NCBI GenBank assembly: GCA_947179485.1
Contig: OX359245.1
Span: forward strand, 32,537,067-32,601,066
Length of the DNA stretch: 64,000 nucleotides
Direction: 5' to 3'
From: Allacma fusca
Lineage: Eukaryota > Arthropoda > Collembola > Symphypleona > Sminthuridae
Shown: positions 1-10,613 of the stretch, one piece after another
How positions within the stretch are numbered: the first letter of the stretch is position 1
Layout: each line of letters opens with the position of its first letter
Notes under the pieces: model-generated
Seen by the model: only the letters and a program-made list of their open reading frames with translations
Told to the model about the DNA's origin: nothing
Databases searched by the model: none
Translations under genes and position numbers: made by a program

Positions 1-238
1 AGGAATTTCTGACCTTTTCCTGGATTTTTATCATGGACGGTATGGCTATTATATAAAATATGTAATATATTGTACACTGCTGCGTTTGCAGAAAATTCGA
101 TAGAGATTCATATCAGTCCAATATCCTCGTCCTGAATTCATAAAAATGATATGAAAAACCCTCTACGCACATAGATATAATTACGGACAATCATAAGCAC
201 ATTCACACGTAAAACTTCAAAAGCCTTATTGTTATAAC

Positions 239-919
239 CAGTGCTGCGCTCAAGTTCAAGTAGTACTTGACAAGTATCAAGTCAGGTCAAGTTTGGGTCA
301 AGTTCGGGATCATGACCGTTTCTACTTGGTTGAATCGGGTCAAGTTCAAGTATTTGCTGGATCCAAACTTGGAACTTCAAGTCGGTTCTGGCCCAAGTGC
401 AAACCCACAGAATTGACTTGCACTAAGGATCAAGTTCAATTTCGGATCTGGGCATGGATTTTACTTGAACCCGAACTTGGACTTTCAAGTACCGATTCAA
501 GTATCTTAGTTCCAAAGTTTGATTCCTTCGTGCGTTCTTCGCCATTGGTTGTTTCGCACTTCTGTAACACACATTCTAGAAACTAGTGATGCCAATGGTC
601 TGGTCTGATCCAGTCGTTCGGACCAGACCAGACGAAAGACCATGCTCCGGACCATGGCCCAGAACACCATTGAAAGCAATTAAATAATTACATTGTATCC
701 CGTCAAATTATTCCTTTATCCCCAGAAATGTCAGTTTTAATTTGTTCCATGGGATTTCGTTAACTTAAAGATTACTTGCAAGATATGACTTGGTCTGGCA
801 AGTAATTCCTGGGACCCGAAACGCCAAGTTCGGGTACTGACAAATATCTACTTGAAAGTTCAAGTGCAGGTCAAGTTCAAGTTCGGATCCTCAAAATATT
901 TGACCCGAACGCAGGTCTG
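239..919. mobile_element. hAT-like non-autonomous element, CAAGTT family
   Basis: A 681-bp element bounded by imperfect inverted ends (CAGTGCTGCGCTCAAG at the left, complement of CAGACCTGCGTTCGGG at the right) and by a perfect 8-bp target duplication GTTATAAC at 231-238 and 920-927. The parts next to each end are packed with a degenerate CAAGTTCAAG/GGGTCAAGTT motif (about 241-500 and 780-910). The 97-codon open frame inside is repeat-derived and shows no transposase feature, so the element is judged non-autonomous. An 8-bp duplication and a CAG start are typical of hAT elements; the superfamily call is inference. Confidence 0.75.
584..672. repeat. Fragment of GGTCTGGTC-repeat element
   Basis: A short stretch inside the preceding element made of GGTCTGGTC/GACCAGACC motifs, starting near TGATGCCAATGGTCTGG and ending near CAGAACACCATTG. 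The ends are inverse-complementary only over CAATGG. The same motif family recurs at 39628-39865. No target duplication was found, so it is a nested remnant at best. Confidence 0.35.
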
Positions 920-1158
920 GTTATAACCTTGAAAGTTAATTGTCTCTAGGAATAGAAAGCTATTTCTTGTACTCCAAGGGATTATTCAGATTGATTTATT
1001 ACATTAAGATACACCGTATTTAATGTTTAACTGAAATAATTTCTCGAGCAAGTTAATACTCCATGCTTCTAGTAGCTTGTATTTACTGCTTTGCACCGCG
1101 GGTATTCCTCAGTTGGCTTGCACGAAAATAATTCCTAACATGCATACACAAGTTAATA

Positions 1159-2027
1159 TGTCATCACAGATCGCAAATAAAACCATCAGAAATAATGCTA
1201 GTAATAATTATGAAAACATGGCTGACATTCCCGTCTCAGATACAGAGAAAATGTCAGAGTTAGTAATAGGAGCCAATGAGAAGGCATCACCAACGGGCAA
1301 AGGCGAAGGTGCAACTATAAATACACTGTGCAAAGCCTCCGGCAATGGAATTACCAGGAACGCTGGAGGAGTTGGAGAGAAGGAACGTTCTGAGAATACA
1401 ATGCTACTTCGTTGAGAGCCAGGTGTTCAAGCCCTTAGGTCAAGTTTACCTAGGAATGCAGTTCTAATAATAAGTGTGAATGTTGTAATGATAATAATAA
1501 TTATTATTGTTAATGGCTGAACGTTTTTGTAATGCGACGTGGACACTTACTGGGGTCTACTTTGAAATTAACTTGATGAAACAGAATCAATCATCGTCCT
1601 AAAGCCGGAGAGTCGAGGTGGACTCTTAAATCTCTCCGCACTTTCCTAATTATTTTTCCTGGAAGTTATTTATTTTATATTATTTGTATAATTTTGAAAG
1701 TACATTTTTACTTAGAATTTTGTCAAAGTATTTATTTTGCTGACTTAAATATATATATTATTTTTCCCTGTTAGTTGAAATATTTGTCTTAAATGGTTTG
1801 AAGTATAAACTTATAATTAATTTGTGAAATCTTAAATGAAGTTAAATACTTAAATTAAACACTAATTTTCTCAAAACACCTAGTGGATTCTACACACCCA
1901 TTCATTATCCATACAGAGTAGGAAAAAATTAAAGTAACTTTTCCTACAGTTCTACAATTTTGTTCTTTGTCACTCTACGCTAGTTATTGCAGGTCGAGTG
2001 TTGTTGTCCTCGGGTCTGTCGACGACA
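1159..2027 (+). repeat. 5' LTR of BEL/Pao element
   Basis: 869 bp, beginning TGTCATCACA and ending GTCGACGACA (the canonical TG...CA ends). It contains a TATAAATA box at 1316-1323, a likely core promoter. The first 255 bases duplicate the 3' end of the polyprotein coding sequence because the pol frame runs into the 3' LTR. Confidence 0.95.
1316..1323 (+). promoter_or_regulatory. TATA box in 5' LTR
   Basis: TATAAATA lies 158 bases into the LTR. Transcription of the element would be expected to begin roughly 25-35 bases downstream, around 1345-1355; this is inferred from usual TATA spacing. The same box occurs in the 3' LTR at 8608-8615. Confidence 0.5.
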
Positions 2028-2030
2028 AAG

Positions 2031-2046
2031 TGGTCCTTCGAACCGG
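2031..2046 (+). other. Putative primer-binding site
   Basis: Starts with TGG, three bases after the 5' LTR end: TGGTCCTTCGAACCGG. A site beginning TGG so close to the LTR is expected to pair with the CCA end of a tRNA. I could not assign the tRNA: the T-loop-like stretch lies closer to CCA than in an ordinary tRNA. Confidence 0.5.
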
Positions 2047-2164
2047 ATCTATGAATTGGGCGTGTTTTGGGACTTAAATATACATTTTTTGAAAATTTGG
2101 ATCATTTTTAAAAAACAAAAGTTAAAAAGTGAACTTTTGTGAAATTGTGACTGATTTACGAAAG

Positions 2165-5100
2165 ATGGAAGGTGATAGCGAAGTGCTTAGTGGTGCTCCA
2201 GTGGATGAGAGTGAAACTACTGTGGACTTAGGATCTGAAGTGTGGGACTCCGAGACCATCCCACGTAGAAGTGAAAGACACAACCTTGGTGTGCCACCGG
2301 AACGGTATGGACAGCCTGTAAGCTTTGACCAGAGACGACGAATTCCTACTGAGGGAAGTTCAATGCAGCCAGCAACTCTGTTGACAAGCCTGACCAGAAT
2401 TCCAACCAATCCGGTAGAGACTCGTCCAGCAATTAGAGATTCTCATCGTGGAGGAAGTAGAGGTTCCAGCGTAGCATCGCATAGGACATTTGCTTCCCGT
2501 AGTTCCTCTACCATTCGGATGCAGCAGTTAGATTTGGAAGCACAGCTTGCTCAAGCAAACGCCAGGTCAGCTCAAAAGGATGCTGAAGCAAAAATAGCTA
2601 GGGCAAATGCAGCCGCAGAAAAGGCTGAAGCAGACGCTCAGAAGGCTGAAGCAGTAGCTGAAGCTCAAAGAGCAGACTTGGACGCGACTCGTAAATATCT
2701 GGAAGCTGAGCGGGCGAAGCTCGAAGAACTCAACTCCAGCGACGAAGAGAGATTGAAGTTTGACGAGGAGGAAGATATGAGAGGAGCGGGAGCTTCTTCC
2801 AAATGGGAAGTTCCAGACCGTCAGCACTATTCTTCTCAAAGTTTCGGAAGATTGTTGACAACTGAAAGTCATGAGAAGCCAAAAATAACGTTCCCGGAGA
2901 CACCACCTACAACTGGCTTCACGTATGGTAAAGATGAAACTTTGTCAGGCATAGTAACTCCTCATTTAAATTTAAATTGGCTTGGTGGGCATGGTTTGAA
3001 ATTATTTGGTGATGATGACGCAACTGGGCAGCCGTTACATGGAAGGAGTATTGGAAGTGAACATGCTCCTGGGTTCCCTGCTACTAAAGAGGGTCAAGCC
3101 TTATTGACAACTACAGTACTCCCCGATTACAAAGCTCCTGTTCCAACCAGGCGAACGGGACCAACCCCAACATTGACAGCTCCGGTGACCAATGCAATGT
3201 TTCCGGATCCAAGAATGACTCATTTGGGGTTTCGTTCAACAGCTCTGCCTCCACTGACAAATGTACATGGTTCAAAACAATTTCGACCCAGACCACCATG
3301 GGCCCCGCCTCCAACTCAAACATTTCCGACGGCAACTTCCAGACCAACTGCTCCAGCTGTTGCTGCTCCTCCAATTCACACTCAACCGGGACCACCTCCT
3401 GCTCCAACCCATGCTCCGACAAGTGAATTGGTTGGAATCATGGGTCAGATATCAACAGCCATCCAATTATTAGCGTGCAGAGATACTCACAGTACGAACG
3501 ACAACAGAGTCATCATGGCTAGGCAAGCAATTCAGAGAGACCTACCTACATTCAGTGGCGATTCTGAAGAGTGGGCCAATTTCGCAGCAGCTTATATCAG
3601 GTCCACACAAGCATGTAGCTTTTCCAATGATGAGAACCTCTCTCGTCTTCAGAAATGTCTGAAAGGTAAAGCGAGAGAGGTGGTTCAAGCACTTCTTGTT
3701 ACTCCAGAAAATGTTCCCGAGATTCTGAACACCCTGGAGTTCAACTTTGGCCAACCTGAGGACATCGTAGGTGCTCTAATTAGCAAGGCAGAATCCGCCT
3801 CTCAGGTGAAGGAAGACAAGCCAGATTCCATGTTGGATTTTTGTAACTTGGTTCGAAACATGGTAGTGACCATGACCAGCCTTAACAGGATCGAACATCT
3901 GTCCAACCCGGTGCTCCTAAGGAAATTATTGGGTAAGCTTCCTCCCACTTACCGACTTTATTGGGCAAATAGGACTCTGGAGACAAGATGTACGGACTTA
4001 CGAGCATTTTCGGAGTGGCTTAGGGAATTAACCCGGGTGGTTCAATTGACGAGGACTGAGACTAGGACTACAGAGCCAAGATCGAAGTTCAAAAATTACG
4101 ATTCAACCTCAAAGCCATCAGCTCGGAAGGAAGTAGTAAGTGCGACTGGGGATGAAATGAAGGTCTACCCACCAAAGTTGGAAGGAAAGTCATACAAGGA
4201 CAAATGCTCGTATTGTCTCCAAAATGAGCACCAGGTCGCGAAGTGCAAGGTATTCCTGAATGACGACTTGATGACCCGATGGAAAAAGATCGTGGAGCTC
4301 CATCTCTGTTTCGGCTGCCTCAAGAAAGGTCACAGTACCAAGGACTGCCCAACCAAACGTGATTGTGGTAAGAGTGGTTGCAAGTTGCCTCACAACCCCT
4401 TACTACACAAAGTAAAGCCGAAGTCACCGGAGACTCCGGAACCATCGCCACCTGAACCTAAGCCGTTTGACACAAGCAAGTTGGTTAAGTCCGAGAAGAA
4501 GGAGGTTGTATCGTCCCTCCGGAGCAGTTCTTCCAAATATACTGTCCTCCTGAAAGTAGCTCCGGTTAGAGTTAAAGGCCCGGGTGGTGAAGAAATTGTC
4601 AACGCCTTATTCGACACCGGCTCAACATGTACTCTGGTGGACCAGGAGCTGGCGTTGCAACTTGGACTCGAGGGCAGGCTTGACCCTTTGGACATGCAAT
4701 GGGCTCACAATATTGCACATCAAGACCCAAAGTCCAGGCGAGTAAATTTTTATATTGGTCGTTGTGATGATAGCTCTTTTTATACAATTGAAGATGCCAG
4801 GACGATTCGAGAACTTAACCTACCACCACAGCACATTGACATACCTGCAGCCAGGAAGAGGTGGGCTCATTTGAGGAAATTCACCGCACTCCACCATTCT
4901 GATGCCAGTCCGAAACTTTTAATTGGAATGGACAATTACGGACTGATTGCTCCCAGGCAAACTCTGGAGGGACCAGCTAATTCTCCTTTCCTATCCGAAA
5001 CTAAACTTGGGTGGGTCATCCATGGTCGGCTTCCGAAGACTCAGAGTAGGTCCTTGGAGTATGTGAACATCACATATACGGATCCAATTGATAACATAAC

Positions 5101-8100
5101 TCACAAGATGGTAAAGGATTACTTTTCCCTCGAAGCCTTTGGAACTAAGATTGGCTCCTGTCGGATGGAGTCGAAGGAAGAGTTGCGGTCCAAGACACTT
5201 CTCAAGGAAACTACACGACGACTGAGTAAGCGGTTCGAGACTGGGCTATTGTGGAAGCATGATGATACACAACTCCCGGAAAGTCGAAGTATGGCACTGA
5301 AACGACTCAGCAGTACAGAGCGGAAGATGGACCGTGATCCGGAGTTTGCTCTACGATATTCAGCTAAAATGGAGGAATTTATCGCCAAGAATTATGCGAG
5401 ACAGTTGACTGTGCAGGAGTTGTCATCCCACTCTACTAAGCTCTGGTATCTGCCACATTTTTCTGTGACCAACCCAAACAAGCCCAACAAGATGAGGCTT
5501 GTATTTGATGCTGCAGCAAAGAGTGGTGGCATCTCCTTAAACGATGCCTTAATGAGTGGTCCGGATTTTCTAACGCCTTTACCAGGCCATTTATTTAATT
5601 TTAGGCACTACCCGGTTGCAGTCACGGGAGACATTAGGGAAATGTTCCCTCAAATTAAAATTCGCGAGGAGGACCAACCAGCTCAGCGTTTCCTTTGGCG
5701 TGGTAGTGACCGAAGCCGACCTCCGGACGAGTTTGTAATGACCTCAATGATTTTTGGTGCGAAGTCCTCTCCCTGCTCGGCTCAATATGTGCGGGATGAA
5801 AATGCAAGGGAATCTATGGAGAAGTATCCGGACGCCGTCCAAGCCATCCTTAAGAGGCACTACATGGACAATTACCTTGACAGCTTCGAAAGTTCCGTGG
5901 AAGCAAGGACACTAATCCAGGATATTTTTAATATTCATGCTGACGGCGGCTTCCAGATGTGCAGTTGGCTCACAAATGACACCGGGCTGATGAACTGGAT
6001 TCCTCGAACGCTACGAACAGATTCTGACAAGAGCTTCGACTTTAATTTGGGACTTCCGCAGGAACGAATACTCGGTCTGAAGTGGGATCCGAATTCAGAC
6101 TCGTTGACCTTCAACTTACAGTTTCACCGGGTGGATGCAGAGGTGATGAATATGGATCGCTCACCAACAAAGAGAGAATTTCTGAGAATTCTCATGTCCA
6201 TCTTCGACCCACTTGGTATGGTGAGTCATTTGACTATACGAGGGAAGTTTTTATTGCAAGAAATCTGGAGAGCAGATATTATGTGGGACGAAGGACTACC
6301 CGACAAACTATTACATCAGTGGGGGGACTTCCGGAAAATTTTAGACGAAATCCGGATAATCCGTATTCCCAGGTGTTACTGTTATAGGCCCGCTTCCATT
6401 AAAAGGACAGACCTGCATCTTTTTTGTGATGCTAGTGAACGGGGGTATGCTGCTGTTGCATATTTTAGGTTTGTCACGGGTGATGGACTGAAGACTTCAT
6501 TTATTTTAGCTAAGTGTCGCGTGGCTCCACTGAAGTTTGTTTCAGTACCTCGATTGGAATTGCTCGCGGCTGTTCTGGCCGTACGACTGGCAAAAACCAT
6601 CAGGGAAGGGCACACGTTTACCATATCAACTACAACCTTCTGGACAGACTCGCAAATAGTCTTGATGTGGCTACGTGCGGATGCTCGTAAGTTTCAGACC
6701 TTCGTAGCCAACAGGGTAGGCGAAATTGAAGAGCAATCAACCACGGACCAGTGGAAATGGGTGCCAACTGAGTTGAACACCGCTGACTTTGCCACCAGAG
6801 ACGGGCACGTAGATAATGTGTTATGGTTTGGTGGAGCAAGATTTTTATGTGAGGAGTTGGACAAATGGCCAGTGGAAACTACCAAGGCGGAGGTCGACCA
6901 GAACCTGCTGGAGTTGAAGAAGGAGACGTGCTTACTGATAAGCACAACATTTAGCCAAAGTCTTTTTAGCAAATTTTCGGGACTCATACGACTGCATCGG
7001 GTAGTAGGATGGTTGCTCCGGTACATATGTAACTGTAAGAAGCAGGGGTTAGTTGGTCCGTTGAAGATTCAGGAGTGTGTTGCTGCTGAGCGATTGTGCA
7101 TCCGATTGGCACAAAGAGATAGCGGTTTGCAGATGGGGAAGACCACCATTCCTCTCAAGAACCCTCTAATGACTGACCAATATGGAATTGTGCGACTCCA
7201 AGGAAGGCTTCAGAAGTCGGAGACAGTGACACTAGCAACTAGGCATCCTATCCTTCTGATTCCTAGCCATACTTACACAAAACTATTAATTACGTATTAT
7301 CATATACAGGCCAATCATCAGGGACAGTCCACCGTCATTAATGACTTAAGACAACGGTACTGGATACCAGGAGTCAGGCGTGCTGTTCAGAAGGCAGAGA
7401 GAGATTGCCAGAGATGTCGACTTCAGAAAGCTCAACCTGTGCCTACACTGATGGGTCAACTACCAGAGTTCCGTAGCACTAAATATGACCGACCTTTTAC
7501 CGTCACCGGGCTGGATTTTTTCGGACCTATGGAGGTGACCATAGGTAGACGAAGAGAAAAACGCTGGGGTGCTCTCTTCACCTGTATGTCAGTGCGGGCA
7601 GTTCATGTGGAGTTGGCAGCATCATTATCCACTGACTCCGCCATCAACGCCCTGAGACGCTTCATTGCCAGAAGGGGGAAGCCTACAAAAATACTGTCGG
7701 ACAACGGCACCAATTTCCGCGGTGCTGAGAGGGAGCTTCGAGAGGCAAAGCTAGAGCTGGATGTCGATAAGGTACAGGAGTTCTTGACCACCAAAGGCAT
7801 TAAGTGGTCTTTTATACCTCCGTACTCACCACACATGGGCGGAGCCTGGGAGCGGATGGTTGGCTCAATCAAGCGTGCCCTGAGGACAGTCCTTCATGAG
7901 ACATCTCCGAAGGAAGAGACATTACACACTCTGTTGTGTGAAGCCGAGGCGATAGTCAACCGACATCCGTTGACTGAGGTCCCATCTGAGCCAGAGGAGA
8001 CGGAAGCTCTGACGCCCAACCATTTTCTTCTACTAAAATCGGGATTGGAGTCTGATCATTCTACAATTTTAGAGAGAGACCAGCCTCCAGGAGTGTTCAC

Positions 8101-8707
8101 TAAGGATGCGTTTTACCATCGGAAGCAGTGGAGGATTGCCCAACGCTTGGCGGACATGTTCTGGTCCAGATGGGTACGAGAGTACTTACCAGTACTCAAC
8201 CGACAGAGTAAATGGTTTAAAGTGACCAAACCGGTAGCTGTTGGGGACATGGCCATCCTGGCGGACTACAACCTCCCGAGGAATAGCTGGCCAAAGGGAA
8301 TCATTACGGAGGTGCATCCTGGAAGTGACGGATTGGTAAGGGTCGTAACTCTGAAAACATCTTCGGGAATTTACAAGAGGCCGATTGCCAAGATTTGCGT
8401 TCTGGATCTCCAACCACGTGAGGATGAGGTGACCTCATCGGGGGGGAACATGTCATCACAGATCGCAAATAAAACCATCAGAAATAATGCTAGTAATAAT
8501 TATGAAAACATGGCTGACATTCCCGTCTCAGATACAGAGAAAATGTCAGAGTTAGTAATAGGAGCCAATGAGAAGGCATCACCAACGGGCAAAGGCGAAG
8601 GTGCAACTATAAATACACTGTGCAAAGCCTCCGGCAATGGAATTACCAGGAACGCTGGAGGAGTTGGAGAGAAGGAACGTTCTGAGAATACAATGCTACT
8701 TCGTTGA
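2165..8707 (+). CDS. Gag-Pol polyprotein, BEL/Pao retrotransposon
   Basis: A 2180-residue uninterrupted polyprotein. I take the ATG at 2165 (context AAAGATGG); upstream in-frame codons have no ATG. Residues about 119-215 are an Ala/Glu/Lys-rich coiled coil, followed by a Pro-rich stretch. From residue 456 comes a Gag domain like DUF1759. Two CCHC zinc knuckles sit at 681-694 and 715-728. The aspartic protease motif DTGS is at 817-820. Reverse transcriptase has the motif A aspartate at 1156 and, at 1233-1236, the motif YMDN in place of the usual YxDD. RNase H follows (first Asp about 1422). Integrase has an HHCC zinc site, then D1784, D1846 and E1896, and a DUF5641-like C-terminus. The last 85 residues are encoded by the 3' LTR. 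The changed reverse-transcriptase motif may make this copy catalytically impaired despite its otherwise intact frame. Confidence 0.95.
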   Translation: MEGDSEVLSGAPVDESETTVDLGSEVWDSETIPRRSERHNLGVPPERYGQPVSFDQRRRIPTEGSSMQPATLLTSLTRIPTNPVETRPAIRDSHRGGSRGSSVASHRTFASRSSSTIRMQQLDLEAQLAQANARSAQKDAEAKIARANAAAEKAEADAQKAEAVAEAQRADLDATRKYLEAERAKLEELNSSDEERLKFDEEEDMRGAGASSKWEVPDRQHYSSQSFGRLLTTESHEKPKITFPETPPTTGFTYGKDETLSGIVTPHLNLNWLGGHGLKLFGDDDATGQPLHGRSIGSEHAPGFPATKEGQALLTTTVLPDYKAPVPTRRTGPTPTLTAPVTNAMFPDPRMTHLGFRSTALPPLTNVHGSKQFRPRPPWAPPPTQTFPTATSRPTAPAVAAPPIHTQPGPPPAPTHAPTSELVGIMGQISTAIQLLACRDTHSTNDNRVIMARQAIQRDLPTFSGDSEEWANFAAAYIRSTQACSFSNDENLSRLQKCLKGKAREVVQALLVTPENVPEILNTLEFNFGQPEDIVGALISKAESASQVKEDKPDSMLDFCNLVRNMVVTMTSLNRIEHLSNPVLLRKLLGKLPPTYRLYWANRTLETRCTDLRAFSEWLRELTRVVQLTRTETRTTEPRSKFKNYDSTSKPSARKEVVSATGDEMKVYPPKLEGKSYKDKCSYCLQNEHQVAKCKVFLNDDLMTRWKKIVELHLCFGCLKKGHSTKDCPTKRDCGKSGCKLPHNPLLHKVKPKSPETPEPSPPEPKPFDTSKLVKSEKKEVVSSLRSSSSKYTVLLKVAPVRVKGPGGEEIVNALFDTGSTCTLVDQELALQLGLEGRLDPLDMQWAHNIAHQDPKSRRVNFYIGRCDDSSFYTIEDARTIRELNLPPQHIDIPAARKRWAHLRKFTALHHSDASPKLLIGMDNYGLIAPRQTLEGPANSPFLSETKLGWVIHGRLPKTQSRSLEYVNITYTDPIDNITHKMVKDYFSLEAFGTKIGSCRMESKEELRSKTLLKETTRRLSKRFETGLLWKHDDTQLPESRSMALKRLSSTERKMDRDPEFALRYSAKMEEFIAKNYARQLTVQELSSHSTKLWYLPHFSVTNPNKPNKMRLVFDAAAKSGGISLNDALMSGPDFLTPLPGHLFNFRHYPVAVTGDIREMFPQIKIREEDQPAQRFLWRGSDRSRPPDEFVMTSMIFGAKSSPCSAQYVRDENARESMEKYPDAVQAILKRHYMDNYLDSFESSVEARTLIQDIFNIHADGGFQMCSWLTNDTGLMNWIPRTLRTDSDKSFDFNLGLPQERILGLKWDPNSDSLTFNLQFHRVDAEVMNMDRSPTKREFLRILMSIFDPLGMVSHLTIRGKFLLQEIWRADIMWDEGLPDKLLHQWGDFRKILDEIRIIRIPRCYCYRPASIKRTDLHLFCDASERGYAAVAYFRFVTGDGLKTSFILAKCRVAPLKFVSVPRLELLAAVLAVRLAKTIREGHTFTISTTTFWTDSQIVLMWLRADARKFQTFVANRVGEIEEQSTTDQWKWVPTELNTADFATRDGHVDNVLWFGGARFLCEELDKWPVETTKAEVDQNLLELKKETCLLISTTFSQSLFSKFSGLIRLHRVVGWLLRYICNCKKQGLVGPLKIQECVAAERLCIRLAQRDSGLQMGKTTIPLKNPLMTDQYGIVRLQGRLQKSETVTLATRHPILLIPSHTYTKLLITYYHIQANHQGQSTVINDLRQRYWIPGVRRAVQKAERDCQRCRLQKAQPVPTLMGQLPEFRSTKYDRPFTVTGLDFFGPMEVTIGRRREKRWGALFTCMSVRAVHVELAASLSTDSAINALRRFIARRGKPTKILSDNGTNFRGAERELREAKLELDVDKVQEFLTTKGIKWSFIPPYSPHMGGAWERMVGSIKRALRTVLHETSPKEETLHTLLCEAEAIVNRHPLTEVPSEPEETEALTPNHFLLLKSGLESDHSTILERDQPPGVFTKDAFYHRKQWRIAQRLADMFWSRWVREYLPVLNRQSKWFKVTKPVAVGDMAILADYNLPRNSWPKGIITEVHPGSDGLVRVVTLKTSSGIYKRPIAKICVLDLQPREDEVTSSGGNMSSQIANKTIRNNASNNYENMADIPVSDTEKMSELVIGANEKASPTGKGEGATINTLCKASGNGITRNAGGVGEKERSENTMLLR

Positions 8708-9319
8708 GAGCCAGGTGTTCAAGCCCTTAGGTCAAGTTTACCTAGGAATGCAGTTCTAATAATAAGTGTGAATGTTGTAATGATAATAATAATTATTATT
8801 GTTAATGGCTGAACGTTTTTGTAATGCGACGTGGACACTTACTGGGGTCTACTTTGAAATTAACTTGATGAAACAGAATCAATCATCGTCCTAAAGCCGG
8901 AGAGTCGAGGTGGACTCTTAAATCTCTCCGCACTTTCCTAATTATTTTTCCTGGAAGTTATTTATTTTATATTATTTGTATAATTTTGAAAGTACATTTT
9001 TACTTAGAATTTTGTCAAAGTATTTATTTTGCTGACTTAAATATATATATTATTTTTCCCTGTTAGTTGAAATATTTGTCTTAAATGGTTTGAAGTATAA
9101 ACTTATAATTAATTTGTGAAATCTTAAATGAAGTTAAATACTTAAATTAAACACTAATTTTCTCAAAACACCTAGTGGATTCTACACACCCATTCATTAT
9201 CCATACAGAGTAGGAAAAAATTAAAGTAACTTTTCCTACAGTTCTACAATTTTGTTCTTTGTCACTCTACGCTAGTTATTGCAGGTCGAGTGTTGTTGTC
9301 CTCGGGTCTGTCGACGACA
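8451..9319 (+). repeat. 3' LTR of BEL/Pao element
   Basis: 869 bp, apparently identical to the 5' LTR, preceded directly by the polypurine tract at 8440-8448. The gag-pol stop codon lies 255-257 bases inside it (8705-8707). Confidence 0.95.
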
Positions 9320-9324
9320 TAATA

Positions 9325-10613
9325 CAACCTACTGATTGTGAAAAATGTAATAATAACGTTGCCGTTTACTCATGTCATGCCAAATAAAAAAATCCAAAAC
9401 TACAATCGATGAATCGATTGCAACAGAAGCGAAGCACTACTGCCTCGCTAGTGTGAGCTCGATTGGAAGTTGTTGTAATTTTGGCTGGTTGCGTAGTTGT
9501 TACGCGAAATGTACATATGTTTAGAGTAAAGTAGGTTGATACAATAACCTTTTATTTTGTGTTTTTTTGGAAATGTCATCGAACGTGCAATTTCTGAGTG
9601 AGAAATATATCCCCAGCTCTCATCATGAGTCTTATTTCCTGGTCTTTGTGTGAAAAGGTATTTTATACCTTGTCAACATCGAAACCATTTCCGTGGTGAA
9701 AACGAAATTGTAACTTTAAAGTTTGAAATTTCACTGCATCGACCATGTTATTTGTTCATTATGTTGCCAGTACACTAATGCCGTGGCGGGGAACGTATTT
9801 TCCAAGTCCTTGGAAATCAAGGAATTCATTTCTGTGGTTAGATCCGGTTTCTACATAAATTGGGAGTTTTTGCTAAATTTGATGAAATTTCGAGTAGGGG
9901 AAGCTATTTTCACGGGCTTAGTGATCAATGAGTATATTCCCGTGATTAAATCAGGTTTTCACGTCAATTCGAAGTTTTTCCAAAATTTCATCAAAATTCG
10001 AATTTTGTGGCGTAGAAGGTATTCTCCACGAATGTTTTGATCAAGGAATTCGTTTGTGCGGTTAAATCATTTTGTACGTAAATTCGGGGAATTTTCAAAA
10101 TTTCATGAAATTTCATGAAATTTCATGAAATTTCATGAAATTTCGAAAATTGAAAAAGTAAAGAAGTTATGCCCAAGTTCAGGACCCAACAGGTATTTTG
10201 CCGCTGGTCCGATCGTTGCTTCTCGTCCTGTGCTGGAGCCTTTAGAAGGACAAAATAAAAAACGAGCAATTTTACAATCGCGCTTCGCTTTAAAAATTTA
10301 GGTCTAGGATAAAATCTAAAAACTAATAACAAAGGCAAACCCGATTGCGTGCGCAAATCGCTACATCTGTTTCGTGACTGGAAACAGATATAGCGCATTA
10401 TGTAAGCCTGTTCACCTTTGTGTGGTAATCACTACTCGGGGCGCGTTTAATAGAGGTTTGTCTTATCCAAATTATGGTATTTAGATTTACATATTTTATC
10501 CATAATTTGATTCCCCCACTTTTATAAAAATATTTCATTGCCACAAAAAGGATCAAGGTTGGAATCATTCAATTTCAGGAGCAAAATTCAAACAAGGTGG
10601 ATAAAGACACATA
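9325..10613. repeat. Intergenic; decayed ~115-bp tandem repeat
   Basis: No gene seen. About 9654-10145 holds at least three decayed copies of a unit of roughly 110-116 bp (compare GAACGTATTTTCC at 9789, GAAGCTATTTT at 9899 and GAAGGTATTCTCC at 10015). At 10098-10145 there is a short clean array of an 11-bp ATTTCATGAAA unit. The open frames here come from repeat sequence and are not considered genes. Confidence 0.55.

Larger units (their letters stand above)
1154..9324 (+). mobile_element. Complete BEL/Pao LTR retrotransposon
   Basis: The element itself is 1159-9319 (8161 bp). It is flanked by a perfect 5-bp target duplication TAATA at 1154-1158 and 9320-9324. Order: 5' LTR, putative primer-binding site, one gag-pol frame, polypurine tract GGGGGGGAA (8440-8448), 3' LTR. 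Domain order protease, reverse transcriptase, RNase H, integrase is that of BEL/Pao. The two LTRs have equal length and I could find no difference by eye, so the insertion is very young. No envelope-like frame is present. Confidence 0.95.

Noticed and set aside
293..586. 97-codon open frame at the left end
   Set aside because: It lies wholly in the CAAGTT repeat array of a MITE; the protein is a translation of the repeat.
1077..1415. 112-codon open frame over the 5' LTR start
   Set aside because: Its second part is the LTR-encoded tail of gag-pol; the first part is unrelated flanking DNA.
9723..10040. 105-codon open frame
   Set aside because: Falls in decayed tandem repeat copies; no domain or splice support.
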